A DNA stretch of 64,000 nt from Streptomyces sp. PsTaAH-137. GTDB taxonomy: Bacteria; Actinomycetota; Actinomycetes; Streptomycetales; Streptomycetaceae. The stretch is taken from the NCBI RefSeq assembly GCF_003259365.1, contig NZ_QLLY01000006.1, positions 312,851 to 376,850 of the forward strand. The letters run 5' to 3'. Made by a program: the position numbers and the translations under genes. Numbering within the stretch: the stretch's first letter is position 1; every line of letters starts with the position of its first letter. The notes beneath the pieces are model-generated. The model had not been told where the DNA came from. It saw nothing but the letters and a program-made list of their open reading frames with translations, and made no database searches. Below, one piece after another: positions 24,907 to 33,580 of this stretch.

Positions 24907-24943
24907 GCGGGGCGCGGACCGGCACGACCGGTCCGCGCCCCGC
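24907..24943 (+). terminator. Perfect 16-bp stem-loop terminator after BMP copy 1
   Basis: GCGGGGCGCGGACCGG (24907-24922) and CCGGTCCGCGCCCCGC (24928-24943) pair perfectly around a 5-nt loop, followed by TTTGCTG. It separates the two BMP genes into distinct transcription units. Confidence 0.85.
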
Positions 24944-25047
24944 TTTGCTGCGTCGCGGACGCACCCGTCACGCACCGTTCACCGCGCCCGACTTAGGGCT
25001 TTCAGTACAGCCCGATAACAGTGGGGCGAAGGGGGTTTTATGTTCTG

Positions 25048-25061
25048 TCTACGCGCGTTAA
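25048..25061. promoter_or_regulatory. Nucleoside-regulon operator 2 (TCTACGCGCGTTAA)
   Basis: The motif lies 62 nt before the start of the second BMP gene. Left arm and core are identical to the regulon palindrome; the right arm ends TTAA instead of TAGA. TTAATCT at its right edge could be part of a -10 box. Confidence 0.75.
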
Positions 25062-25122
25062 TCTGCGGCGAAAGCAGCGCCGTCCGGAACGCCGTCGGTG
25101 CATGTACGAAGGAGCTCATCCC

Positions 25123-26175
25123 ATGCGCCGGGTTTCCCGAATAGCGCTCGCAGGCACTGCGACCGTCGCCCTCGCCGCGTCCCTCGCCGCCTGCGGCGGC
25201 ACGTCCTCCGACGCCTCGAAGCAGAGCGACGGCGGCAAGTCCAAGGGTCTCGCCATCTCCTACGACGTCGGCGGCAAGGGTGACCAGTCCTTCAACGACG
25301 CCGCGTACGAGGGCCTGAAGCAGTCCGAGAAGGCCTTCGGCTACAAGGGTACCGACGTGGAGCCGAGCGACGGCGAGTCGGACGCCGACAAGACCGCGCG
25401 CCTGGTCGCTCTCGCCAAGCAGGGCTACAACCCCATCGTCGGCATCGGCTACGCCTACGCGCCGGCCGTCAAGGAAGCCGCGGCCAAGTACCCGAACGTC
25501 ACCTTCGGCATCGTCGACGACTCGACGGTCCAGTCGAAGAACGTCGCGGACCTCGTCTTCAGCGAGCAGGAGGCCTCGTACCTGGCCGGCGTCACCGCCG
25601 CCAAGGCGACGAAGTCGAACGTCGTGGGCTTCGTGGGCGGCGTGGACGTGCCGCTCATCCACAAGTTCGAGGCCGGCTTCGAGCAGGGCGTCAAGGACAC
25701 CAACAAGAAGGCCAAGGTCGTCTCGCAGTTCCTGACCGAGACCGCGGCCGAGGGTGGCTTCTCCAGCCCCGACAAGGGCAAGACGGCCGCCGAGGGCCAG
25801 ATCGACAAGGGCGCCGACGTGGTCTACCACGCGGCCGGCCTGTCCGGTCAGGGCGTCATCCAGGCCGCCGCTGAGAACAAGGTGTGGGCGATCGGCGTCG
25901 ACTCCGACCAGTACAAGCAGGAAGCCCTCGCCAAGTACAAGAAGTACATCCTGACCTCCGCGACGAAGGACGTCGCCAAGGCCGTGTACAACCTGGCGAA
26001 GTCGGTCCAGGATGGCAAGCCCGAGACCGGTGTCATCACCGGTGACCTCAAGTCCGGAGAGGTCGCCCTGGCCGGCTCGAACCCGGAGTTCGCGAAGAAC
26101 GCGGACCTCCAGAAGGCTCTGAAGACTGCCCAGGAGAAGATCGTCAGCGGCGAGATCAAGGTCAACACCAAGTAG
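25123..26175 (+). CDS. BMP-family ABC transporter substrate-binding lipoprotein (copy 2)
   Basis: 350 residues from ATG 25123, with AAGGAG 8 nt upstream; an upstream in-frame ATG at 25102 would put residues before the signal peptide and overlap the SD. The lipobox is LAAC (about residue 25). It is highly similar to copy 1 along its whole length (shared YDVGG.GDQSFNDAAY, VGFVGGVDVPLIHKF, DVVYHAAGLSGQGVIQAA), so the pair is a tandem duplication. It sits directly before the ABC operon, from which a stem-loop separates it. Two binding proteins may widen the nucleoside range of one permease. Confidence 0.92.
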   Translation: MRRVSRIALAGTATVALAASLAACGGTSSDASKQSDGGKSKGLAISYDVGGKGDQSFNDAAYEGLKQSEKAFGYKGTDVEPSDGESDADKTARLVALAKQGYNPIVGIGYAYAPAVKEAAAKYPNVTFGIVDDSTVQSKNVADLVFSEQEASYLAGVTAAKATKSNVVGFVGGVDVPLIHKFEAGFEQGVKDTNKKAKVVSQFLTETAAEGGFSSPDKGKTAAEGQIDKGADVVYHAAGLSGQGVIQAAAENKVWAIGVDSDQYKQEALAKYKKYILTSATKDVAKAVYNLAKSVQDGKPETGVITGDLKSGEVALAGSNPEFAKNADLQKALKTAQEKIVSGEIKVNTK

Positions 26176-26201
26176 CCGTAACCAGCGGGACACGTTCTGG
26201 G

Positions 26202-26247
26202 AACGGGGTGCGGGGAGGCTGAGTACGACGCCTTCCCTCACCCCGTT
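26202..26247 (+). terminator. 18-bp imperfect stem-loop terminator after BMP copy 2
   Basis: Bases 26202-26219 pair with 26230-26247 with two mismatched or G-U positions and a 10-nt loop. It lies 26 nt after the stop of BMP copy 2 and just before the promoter of the ABC operon. Confidence 0.75.
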
Positions 26248-26284
26248 TGTCCGGATTGTGCCCAACTCGCAGTGCCGTAGGGGC

Positions 26285-26298
26285 TCTACGCGCGTAGT
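26285..26298. promoter_or_regulatory. Nucleoside-regulon operator 3 (TCTACGCGCGTAGT)
   Basis: The 12-bp core CTACGCGCGTAG (26286-26297) is a perfect palindrome 34 nt before the first possible start of the ABC operon. Confidence 0.82.
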
Positions 26299-26331
26299 CA
26301 TAGGCGTCGGCCCCCTGTCCATTCCACAGGA

Positions 26332-27930
26332 GTGTGCGCCATCAACGCGTCCAGCAGCCCGCCGGCCGTCGAACTGACCGGCATCACCAAACGCTTCCCC
26401 GGCGTCGTCGCCAACCACGACATCCACCTCACCGTCCACAAGGGCACCGTCCACGCCCTCGTCGGGGAGAACGGTGCGGGCAAGTCGACGCTGATGAAGA
26501 TCCTCTACGGCATGCAGAAGCCGGACGAGGGCACCATCGCCATCGACGGCGAGACCGTCTCGTACGCCTCGCCCGCCGACGCCATCGCCCGCGGCATCGG
26601 CATGGTCCACCAGCACTTCATGCTCGCCGACAACCTCACGGTCCTGGAGAACGTGGCGCTCGGCAGCGAGAAGCTGTACGGGATCGGCGCCAGGGCCCGA
26701 CGGAAGATCCTGGAGATATCCGAGCGCTACGGCCTCGGCGTACGCCCGGACGTCCTCGTCGAGGACCTCGGCGTCGCCGACCGCCAGCGCGTGGAGATCC
26801 TCAAGGTCCTCTACCGCGGCGCCACCACCCTGATCCTCGACGAGCCGACCGCGGTGCTCGTGCCGCAGGAGGTCGACGCGCTCTTCGACAACCTGCGCGA
26901 GCTCAAGGCCGAGGGCCTGTCCGTCATCTTCATCTCGCACAAGCTCGGCGAAGTCCTCTCCGTCGCCGACGAGATCACCGTCATCCGGCGCGGCACCACG
27001 GTCGGCACCGCCGTCCCCGCCGAGACCACCCCGCGCCAGCTCGCCGAGCTGATGGTCGGCTCCGAACTGCCGACTCCGGAGACCTCCGAGTCCACGGTCA
27101 CCGACCGCCCGGTGCTCACCGTCGAGGGCCTGCGGCTGGACGCCGAGGGCGGCCGTCCGCTGCTCGACGACATCTCCTTCACCATCCACGCCGGTGAGGT
27201 CCTGGGCCTCGCGGGCGTCGAGGGCAACGGCCAGACCGAGCTGATCGACGCGATCATCGGCCTCAAGCACGCCGACTCCGGCACCATCGCGCTGGAGGCC
27301 GACGAGATCACCGCGTGGTCCACCCGCAAGCGCCGCGAGCGGGGCGTCGGGTACATCCCCGAGGACCGCCACCGCCACGGGCTCCTCCTGGAGTCCCCGC
27401 TGTGGGAGAACCGCATCCTCGGCCACGTCACCGAGAAGCCCAACGCCAAGGGCGTCCTGCTCGACATCAAGGCCGCGCAGGCCGACACCCGGCGCATCGT
27501 CGAGGAGTACGACGTGCGCACCCCCGGCATCGACGTCACCGCCGCCTCCCTGTCCGGCGGCAACCAGCAGAAGCTGATCGTCGGCCGCGAGATGAGCCAC
27601 AACCCGCGCTTCCTCATCGCCGCGCACCCCACGCGGGGTGTGGACGTCGGCGCACAGGCCCAGATCTGGGACCAGATCCGCGAGGCCCGCCGCGAAGGAC
27701 TCGCGGTGCTGCTGATCTCCGCCGACCTCGACGAGCTGATCGGCCTCTCCGACACCCTCCGCGTGATCTACCGCGGGCGGCTCGTCGCCGACGCCGACCC
27801 GGCCACGATCACGCCGGAGGAGCTGGGCTCGGCGATGACCGGCGCGGCCTCCGGCCACCTGGAACACGTAGAGCACGCACCACAAGACGCCGACGTTCCG
27901 GCGACCCGTCAGCCGGAGGACGAGTCCTGA
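26332..27930 (+). CDS. Nucleoside ABC importer, double ATPase subunit
   Basis: About 530 residues with two ABC domains, like NupO/RbsA. Domain 1 has Walker A GENGAGKST and Walker B LILDEPTAVL, but its signature reads LGVADRQRVEIL instead of LSxGxxQRVEIL. Domain 2 has a degenerate Walker A (GVEGNGQTE), signature LSGGNQQKLIVGRE and a Walker B with Ala-His (LIAAHPTRGVDVGA), so one ATP site is atypical. It energises nucleoside uptake with the two permeases. The start is odd: GTG 26332 is in frame but overlaps the only SD, AGGAG (26328-26332), which stands 8 nt before an ATC codon at 26341. Its stop shares one base with the next start. Confidence 0.92.
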   Translation: MCAINASSSPPAVELTGITKRFPGVVANHDIHLTVHKGTVHALVGENGAGKSTLMKILYGMQKPDEGTIAIDGETVSYASPADAIARGIGMVHQHFMLADNLTVLENVALGSEKLYGIGARARRKILEISERYGLGVRPDVLVEDLGVADRQRVEILKVLYRGATTLILDEPTAVLVPQEVDALFDNLRELKAEGLSVIFISHKLGEVLSVADEITVIRRGTTVGTAVPAETTPRQLAELMVGSELPTPETSESTVTDRPVLTVEGLRLDAEGGRPLLDDISFTIHAGEVLGLAGVEGNGQTELIDAIIGLKHADSGTIALEADEITAWSTRKRRERGVGYIPEDRHRHGLLLESPLWENRILGHVTEKPNAKGVLLDIKAAQADTRRIVEEYDVRTPGIDVTAASLSGGNQQKLIVGREMSHNPRFLIAAHPTRGVDVGAQAQIWDQIREARREGLAVLLISADLDELIGLSDTLRVIYRGRLVADADPATITPEELGSAMTGAASGHLEHVEHAPQDADVPATRQPEDES

Positions 27931-29066
27931 TGGCCATGAAGAACACGTTCGACAAGGAGCGGCTGCTCCTCGGGGCGGCCGGTCCGGTCATCGCCCTGGT
28001 GACGTCGGTCGTCCTGACCTCGATCGTGCTGGTGCTGTCGGGCAAGAGCCCGTTCCAGCCCTACACGATCATGTTCACCCAGGCCACGTACTCCGACGTA
28101 CAGGTCCTGATCATCAACCAGGCGGCCATGTACTACCTGGCCGCCCTCGCGGTGGCCATCGGCTTCCGGATGAACCTCTTCAACATCGGCGTCGACGGCC
28201 AGTACCGGCTCGCCGCGATGGTCGCCGCCATCGTCGGCGCGAAGGTGGCGCTGCCCGCCGCCCTCCAGCTGCCGATGCTGATCATCGTCGCGATGCTCAC
28301 CGGCGCCATGTGGGCCGGCATCGCGGGCATCCTGAAGGTGACGCGCGGGGTCAGCGAGGTCGTCGCGACGATCATGCTGAACTCCATCGCGTCCGGCCTG
28401 ATCGGCTACCTCTACCTGCCCGAGATCTTCGGCGTGCAGGTCGGCAACAACAAGACGACCGGCACGATGCACGAGTCCGGCTGGTTCCCCGGCATCAACA
28501 TGGGCGCCTCCGGCGAGATCTACGGCTTCGTGGTCATCGCCGCGCTGCTCGGCGTCGTCTACTGGTTCGTCCTCAACCGCACCCGCTTCGGCTTCGACCT
28601 GCGCGCCACCGGCTCCTCCGAGTCGGCCGCGGCCGCCTCCGGCGTCGACGCCAAGCGCATGGTGCTGACCGCGATGCTCGTCTCCGGCGGCCTCGCGGGC
28701 CTGGCCGGCATGCCGCTGCTGCTCGGCGAGGCGCACACCTACAGCCTCACCTTCCCGACCACCATCGGCTTCACCGGCATCACGATCGCCCTCCTCGGCC
28801 GGAACAGCCCGGTCGGCATCGCCTTCGCGTCCCTCCTGATCGCCTGGCTCGACAAGGCCTCGCAGCAGCTCGACTTCGAGGGCTACGACAAGGAGATCGC
28901 GACGATCATGCAGGGCATCATCGTGATCGCCGTCGTCGTCTCCTACGAGTCCGTACGCGTCTGGGGGCAGCGCCGCCAGCAGCGCCGGGTCGGCATCGAA
29001 CTCGGCACCGCGCTCGCGCGGCCCACCGACACCAACGACCTCAAGAAGGAGGTGGCTGCCCGATGA
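27930..29066 (+). CDS. Nucleoside ABC importer, permease subunit 1
   Basis: 378 residues from ATG 27930, overlapping the ATPase stop (TGATG); GGAGGA at 27915-27920 serves as SD. It has about nine hydrophobic helices of the branched-chain amino acid/ribose/nucleoside permease (BPD_transp_2) type, with NIGVDGQYRLAA, TRGVSEVVATIMLN and the coupling segment GVDAKRMVLTAMLVSGGLAGLAG. It corresponds to NupP-type subunits that pair with a second, different permease. Confidence 0.92.
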   Translation: MAMKNTFDKERLLLGAAGPVIALVTSVVLTSIVLVLSGKSPFQPYTIMFTQATYSDVQVLIINQAAMYYLAALAVAIGFRMNLFNIGVDGQYRLAAMVAAIVGAKVALPAALQLPMLIIVAMLTGAMWAGIAGILKVTRGVSEVVATIMLNSIASGLIGYLYLPEIFGVQVGNNKTTGTMHESGWFPGINMGASGEIYGFVVIAALLGVVYWFVLNRTRFGFDLRATGSSESAAAASGVDAKRMVLTAMLVSGGLAGLAGMPLLLGEAHTYSLTFPTTIGFTGITIALLGRNSPVGIAFASLLIAWLDKASQQLDFEGYDKEIATIMQGIIVIAVVVSYESVRVWGQRRQQRRVGIELGTALARPTDTNDLKKEVAAR

Positions 29067-30331
29067 GCACGGCTACGGTCCTCGACAAGAAGCCCGCGTC
29101 GCAGCCCGCACCCGGCGGCCGCCGCAGAATGTCCCTGCCCGTCACGATGATCGTCATCGCCGCGGTCCTGGTGCTGACCTCCCTGGTCCGCCTGATCACC
29201 GACGCGGACGGCATCACGAACGTGAGCCAGATGGCGACCGCCCTCCAGCTCGCCGTGCCGATCGGCCTCGCCGGGCTCGGCGGCCTGTGGGCCGAGCGCG
29301 CCGGCGTGGTCAACATCGGCCTCGAAGGCATGCTCATCCTCGGCACCTGGTTCGGCGCCTGGGCCGGTTACCAGTGGGGCCCGTGGGTCGGCGTCCTCGC
29401 CGGCATCATCGGCGGCGCCATCGGCGGCCTGCTGCACGCCGTCGTCACGGTCACCTTCAACGTGAACCACATCGTCTCCGGTGTGGCCATCAACATCCTC
29501 GCGCTCGGCGTCACCCGCTACCTCTCCAACTTCACGTTCGAGGGCGTCGAGGGCGGCACCACCAAGCAGTCCCCGCCGGTCGACTCGCTCGGCACGATCA
29601 CCGTCCCGGGGCTGTCCGACTGGCTGACGACCCTGAACGAGAAGCACTGGTTCCTGATCTCGGACATCGCCGGTCTGCTCGGCGGTCTCTTCACGGACCT
29701 GTCCCCGCTGACGATCGTGGCCGTCGCGCTCATCCCGGCCACCTGGTGGATCCTGTGGCGCACCTCGTTCGGGCTGCGCCTGCGCTCCTGCGGCGAGAAC
29801 CCGGTCGCCGCCGAGTCGCTCGGCGTCAACGTCATCAAGTACAAGTACATCGCCGTGATCATCTCCGGCGGGCTCGCCGGTCTCGGCGGCGCGTTCCTGT
29901 CGATCGTCGCCAACCCCTTCTACCTGGAGGGCCAGACCGCCGGCAAGGGCTACATCGGCCTCGCCGCGATGATCTTCGGCAACTGGATGCCGGGCGGACT
30001 CGCCCTCGGCGCGGGCCTGTTCGGCTACACCGACAGCCTCAAGCTGCGCGGCGGCACGGAGAACGTGCACGCGCTGCTGCTCCTCGTCGCCCTGCTCCTG
30101 GTGATCGGCGCGGTGTGGATGCTGGTGCGGAAGAAGTACGTCGCCGGCGCGGTCTGCGCCGTCGTGGCCGTCGGTACGGCAGCCTGGTACGCCACCACGG
30201 ACGACGTGCCGACCCAGCTCGTCACGGCGACTCCGTACATCGTCACGCTGCTCGTCCTGTCCTTCTCGGCGCAGCGCCTGCGCATGCCGAAGGCGGACGG
30301 CCAGCCGTACCGGAAGGGCCAGGGCACGTGA
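29063..30331 (+). CDS. Nucleoside ABC importer, permease subunit 2
   Basis: 422 residues; the ATG at 29063 overlaps the previous stop by 4 bp. It is a polytopic BPD_transp_2-type permease (NupQ-like) with NIGLEGMLILGTW and NVIKYKYIAVIISGGLAGLGG blocks. It is longer than typical NupQ because of extra hydrophobic helices near the C-terminus (about 340-400: LLLVALLLVIGAVWML and YIVTLLVLSFSA). With subunit 1 it forms the transmembrane channel for nucleosides delivered by the BMP lipoproteins. Confidence 0.92.
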   Translation: MSTATVLDKKPASQPAPGGRRRMSLPVTMIVIAAVLVLTSLVRLITDADGITNVSQMATALQLAVPIGLAGLGGLWAERAGVVNIGLEGMLILGTWFGAWAGYQWGPWVGVLAGIIGGAIGGLLHAVVTVTFNVNHIVSGVAINILALGVTRYLSNFTFEGVEGGTTKQSPPVDSLGTITVPGLSDWLTTLNEKHWFLISDIAGLLGGLFTDLSPLTIVAVALIPATWWILWRTSFGLRLRSCGENPVAAESLGVNVIKYKYIAVIISGGLAGLGGAFLSIVANPFYLEGQTAGKGYIGLAAMIFGNWMPGGLALGAGLFGYTDSLKLRGGTENVHALLLLVALLLVIGAVWMLVRKKYVAGAVCAVVAVGTAAWYATTDDVPTQLVTATPYIVTLLVLSFSAQRLRMPKADGQPYRKGQGT

Positions 30332-30726
30332 CCTCCGCCCCGGACGTCGACTGGGAAGCACTGCGGCAGGCGGCCCGCGAGGCCATGTCCCGCGCGTACG
30401 CCCCGTACTCGGGCTTCCCGGTCGGCGCGGCGGCCCGCGTCGACGACGGCCGCACCGTCACCGGCTGCAACGTCGAGAACGCGTCGTACGGGCTCGGCCT
30501 GTGCGCCGAGTGCGGACTGGTCTCCCAGCTCGCCGCGACGGGCGGCGGCCGCCTCACCCACTTCACGTGCGTGGACGGCAAGGGCGAGATCCTGATGCCG
30601 TGCGGCCGCTGCCGCCAGCTGCTGTACGAGTTCGGGGGCGACCGGCTCCTGCTGGAGACGTCCGCCGGGGTGCGCTCGCTGGGCGAGATGCTGCCCGACG
30701 CCTTCGGCCCGGAGCACCTCGTCTGA
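30328..30726 (+). CDS. cdd: Cytidine deaminase
   Basis: 132 residues from GTG 30328, overlapping the permease stop by 4 bp. It is the small homotetrameric zinc type: catalytic C59-A-E61 in GLGLCAECG and zinc ligands C92 and C95 in PCGRCRQ. It converts (deoxy)cytidine to (deoxy)uridine. As the last gene of the importer operon it acts on the imported nucleoside at once, feeding uridine to phosphorylases. A strong stem-loop follows at 30746. Confidence 0.93.
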   Translation: MTSAPDVDWEALRQAAREAMSRAYAPYSGFPVGAAARVDDGRTVTGCNVENASYGLGLCAECGLVSQLAATGGGRLTHFTCVDGKGEILMPCGRCRQLLYEFGGDRLLLETSAGVRSLGEMLPDAFGPEHLV

Positions 30727-30745
30727 CCTTCTTCACCACGGCTTG

Positions 30746-30775
30746 CGGCCGCTTCTCCTTCGGGAGGAGCGGCCG
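30746..30775 (+). terminator. 13-bp TTCG-loop terminator after cdd
   Basis: CGGCCGCTTCTCC (30746-30758) pairs with GGAGGAGCGGCCG (30763-30775) with one G-U pair and a TTCG tetraloop. It ends the importer-cdd operon. Confidence 0.85.
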
Positions 30776-30906
30776 TTGTCGTAACCCCACAAAGTGTGCG
30801 GGCCGAATCGCTCGCCTACCGGGCTTCAGCGCAGGGTGTCTGCCGTGATGGTCTCGGATGAGAACGCGATCCGTCTTGTGAACTGTCTCTAAGGGAGAAG
30901 GCCGAG

Positions 30907-32127
30907 ATGCCCGAGAACGAAGCGGTAGTGGTGACCGGTGCCGGAGCGACGACCCCGGTGGGCGGGGACGCCGCGGCCACCTGGGCGGCCCTGCTGGCGG
31001 GCACGTCCGGCGTGCGCGCCCTGACGCAGGAGTGGGCCGAGGAGCTGCCGGTGCACGTCGCCGCCCCGCTCGCCCACGAGCCGACGGAGGAGCTGTCCCG
31101 GGTCGAGGCGCGCACGCTGGACCGCGTCGAGCAGATCGCGCTGGTCGCCGCCCGGCAGGCGTGGCGGGACGCGGGTGCGCCCGAGGCCGACCCCGTACGG
31201 ATCGCCGTCGTGATCGGCACCGGCACCGGCGGCGTCCTCACCACCCTCGGGCAGGACGACGTCTTCGAGCGGTCCGGGGCCCGCAAGCTCTCCCCGCACA
31301 CCGTGCCGATGCTGATGCCCAACGGTCCGGCCGCCCGGGTCAGCATGGACCTCGGCGCCAAGGGCGGCGCCCGCACCCCGGTCAGCGCCTGCGCCTCGGG
31401 CGCCGAGGCCCTCGCGCTGGGCCTGGACCTGATCCGGGCGGGCCGCGCGGACGTCGCCGTCGCCGGGGGAGTGGAGGCGTGCCTGCACCCCTTCACGCTC
31501 GCCGCGTTCGCGCAGATGAAGGCGCTGTCGCCGCGGGCCGACGACCCCGAGTCGGTCTCCCGTCCCTTCGACACCGCCCGCAGCGGCTTCGTGATGGGCG
31601 AGGGGGGCTGCGTCCTGGTCCTGGAACGGGCGGGCTTCGCCCGGGCCCGCGGCGCCCGCGTCCTCGGCACGCTGGCCGGCGCCGCGGTCGGCTCCAGCGC
31701 GGACCACATCACCGCCTCGGACGCCGCGGGCCAGGTCGCGGCCATCGAACTCGCGCTGCGGGACGCCGGATTGGGCCCGCGCGACATCGGCCATGTGCAC
31801 GCCCACGCGACCTCCACCCCGTCCGGCGACCTCGCCGAGGCGGCGGCCGTGCGGCAGGCGATCGGCGACCACGCCCCGGTCAGCGCCACCAAGTCGATGA
31901 CCGGCCACATGCTCGGCGCCTCGGGCGCGCTCGGCGCCCTGTCGGCGCTGCTCACCCTCCGGGACGGCGTCGCCCCGGCCGTGCGCAACCTGGACGACCT
32001 CGACCCGGCGGTCGACCTCGACGTCGTACGCGGCGAGAACCGCACCGGAAGCTGGCACGCGGCCCTCGCCAACTCCTTCGGTTTCGGCGGCCACAACGTG
32101 AGCCTGGTGTTCACGGGCAACCGGTGA
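30907..32127 (+). CDS. Stand-alone beta-ketoacyl-ACP synthase (FabF/KAS II-like)
   Basis: 406 residues with a complete thiolase-fold catalytic set: C162 in PVSACASG, a histidine in HAHATSTPSGD (about 298) and a histidine in KSMTGHMLGASG (about 335). It should carry out decarboxylative Claisen condensation of malonyl-ACP with an acyl-ACP. No ACP, ketoreductase or other fatty-acid or polyketide gene is near; it lies between cdd and thymidine phosphorylase, so its acyl substrate and partner are unknown. A GGGAGAAGG stretch upstream serves as ribosome-binding site. It lacks the nucleoside operator. Confidence 0.88.
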   Translation: MPENEAVVVTGAGATTPVGGDAAATWAALLAGTSGVRALTQEWAEELPVHVAAPLAHEPTEELSRVEARTLDRVEQIALVAARQAWRDAGAPEADPVRIAVVIGTGTGGVLTTLGQDDVFERSGARKLSPHTVPMLMPNGPAARVSMDLGAKGGARTPVSACASGAEALALGLDLIRAGRADVAVAGGVEACLHPFTLAAFAQMKALSPRADDPESVSRPFDTARSGFVMGEGGCVLVLERAGFARARGARVLGTLAGAAVGSSADHITASDAAGQVAAIELALRDAGLGPRDIGHVHAHATSTPSGDLAEAAAVRQAIGDHAPVSATKSMTGHMLGASGALGALSALLTLRDGVAPAVRNLDDLDPAVDLDVVRGENRTGSWHAALANSFGFGGHNVSLVFTGNR

Positions 32128-32152
32128 TCCCGGCGGGTCTTCCCGCCCCGCA

Positions 32153-32166
32153 TCTATGCGCGTAGA
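32153..32166. promoter_or_regulatory. Nucleoside-regulon operator 4 (TCTATGCGCGTAGA)
   Basis: 42 nt before the thymidine phosphorylase start. It has one change (C to T at position 5) from the consensus palindrome. TAGAGT at its right end could be a -10 box. Confidence 0.82.
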
Positions 32167-32207
32167 GTCAGTCGCGTCACCTGTAACGGCCCCTGGAAGG
32201 AAGTGCC

Positions 32208-33485
32208 ATGGACGTCATCTCCGTCATCCGTACGAAGCGGGACCGGGGCCGGCTGAGTGACGAGCAGATCGACTGGGTGGTCGACGCGTACACGCGCGGA
32301 GCGGTCGCGGACGAGCAGATGTCGGCGCTCGCCATGGCGATCTTCCTGAACGGCATGGACCGCGCCGAGATCGCCCGGTGGACCGCCGCGATGATCGACT
32401 CCGGCGAGCGGATGGACTTCTCGGTGCTGGCCCGCCCGGCCGCCGACAAGCACTCCACGGGCGGTGTCGGCGACAAGATCACGCTGCCGCTCGCGCCGCT
32501 GGTCGCCGCGTGCGGGGCGGCCGTGCCGCAGCTCTCGGGGCGCGGCCTCGGCCACACCGGCGGCACCCTCGACAAGCTGGAGTCGATCCCCGGCTGGCGC
32601 GCGGACATCACCAACGACGAGATGATGCGCACCCTGGAGGACGTCGGCGCGGTCATCTGCGCGCCGGGCAGCGGCCTCGCCCCGGCCGACAAGAAGCTCT
32701 ACGCGCTGCGCGACGTCACCGCGACCGTGGACTGCATACCCCTCATCGCCTCGTCGATCATGTCGAAGAAGATCGCGGAGGGGACCGGCTCGCTCGTCCT
32801 GGACGTGAAGGTCGGCACCGGCGCGTTCATGCGGGAGCTCGACCAAGCCCGTGAACTGGCCCGCACCATGGTCGGATTGGGCACCGACCACGGGCTGCCG
32901 ACCGTCGCCCTCGTCACCGACATGAACACCCCGCTCGGCCTGACGGCGGGCAACGCCCTCGAAGTGCGCGAGTCCGTCGAGGTGCTCGCGGGCGGCGGCC
33001 CCGCCGACGTCGTCGAGCTGACCCTCGCGCTGGCCCGCGAGATGCTCGACGCGGCGGGCCTGAAGGACGCCGACCCGGCCAAGGCCCTCGCCGACGGCTC
33101 GGCGATGGACGCCTGGCGGCGCATGATCGCGGCGCAGGGCGGCGACCCGGACGCGGCGCTGCCCACGGCCCGCGAGACCCACGTCGTCACGGCCGCCTCC
33201 TCGGGCGTCCTGACCCGCCTCGACGCCCTCTCGGTGGGCCTCGCCGCCTGGCGCCTCGGCGCGGGCCGCGCCCGCAAGGAGGACCCGGTGCAGGCCGCCG
33301 CCGGCGTCGAACTCCACGCCAAGCCCGGCGACTCCGTCTTCGCCGGCCAGGTCCTGATGACCCTGCACACCGACACCCCGGAGCGGTTCGCCTACGCGCT
33401 CGAAGCACTGGAGGGCGGGTACGACATCGCACCGGCCGGCACCGTGTTCTCGGCGGGGCCGATCGTGCTGGAACGTATCGGCTGA
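32208..33485 (+). CDS. deoA: Thymidine / pyrimidine-nucleoside phosphorylase
   Basis: 425 residues from ATG 32208 with GGAAGGAAG upstream. Glycosyltransferase family 3-type domains: an N-terminal helical domain (LSDEQIDWVVDAYTRGAVAD), then the phosphate-binding KHSTGGVGDKITLPLAPLVA with the family signature SGRGLGHTGGTLDKLE, and a C-terminal alpha/beta lid. It phosphorolyses thymidine or deoxyuridine to the base and 2-deoxyribose-1-phosphate. Preceded by the regulon operator and followed by a terminator, it is a single-gene unit. Confidence 0.94.
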   Translation: MDVISVIRTKRDRGRLSDEQIDWVVDAYTRGAVADEQMSALAMAIFLNGMDRAEIARWTAAMIDSGERMDFSVLARPAADKHSTGGVGDKITLPLAPLVAACGAAVPQLSGRGLGHTGGTLDKLESIPGWRADITNDEMMRTLEDVGAVICAPGSGLAPADKKLYALRDVTATVDCIPLIASSIMSKKIAEGTGSLVLDVKVGTGAFMRELDQARELARTMVGLGTDHGLPTVALVTDMNTPLGLTAGNALEVRESVEVLAGGGPADVVELTLALAREMLDAAGLKDADPAKALADGSAMDAWRRMIAAQGGDPDAALPTARETHVVTAASSGVLTRLDALSVGLAAWRLGAGRARKEDPVQAAAGVELHAKPGDSVFAGQVLMTLHTDTPERFAYALEALEGGYDIAPAGTVFSAGPIVLERIG

Positions 33486-33507
33486 CCTGGGGTTTCCTCA
33501 TTCGGGT

Positions 33508-33541
33508 GAACGGGACCGGTGGACCATCCCCGGTCCCGTTC
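33508..33541 (+). terminator. 12-bp stem-loop terminator after deoA
   Basis: GAACGGGACCGG (33508-33519) pairs perfectly with CCGGTCCCGTTC (33530-33541), 10-nt loop, 23 nt after the deoA stop. Confidence 0.8.
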
Positions 33542-33580
33542 GGCATGCTGGTATCGGTGACGACCGATAGGAGCACCGCC

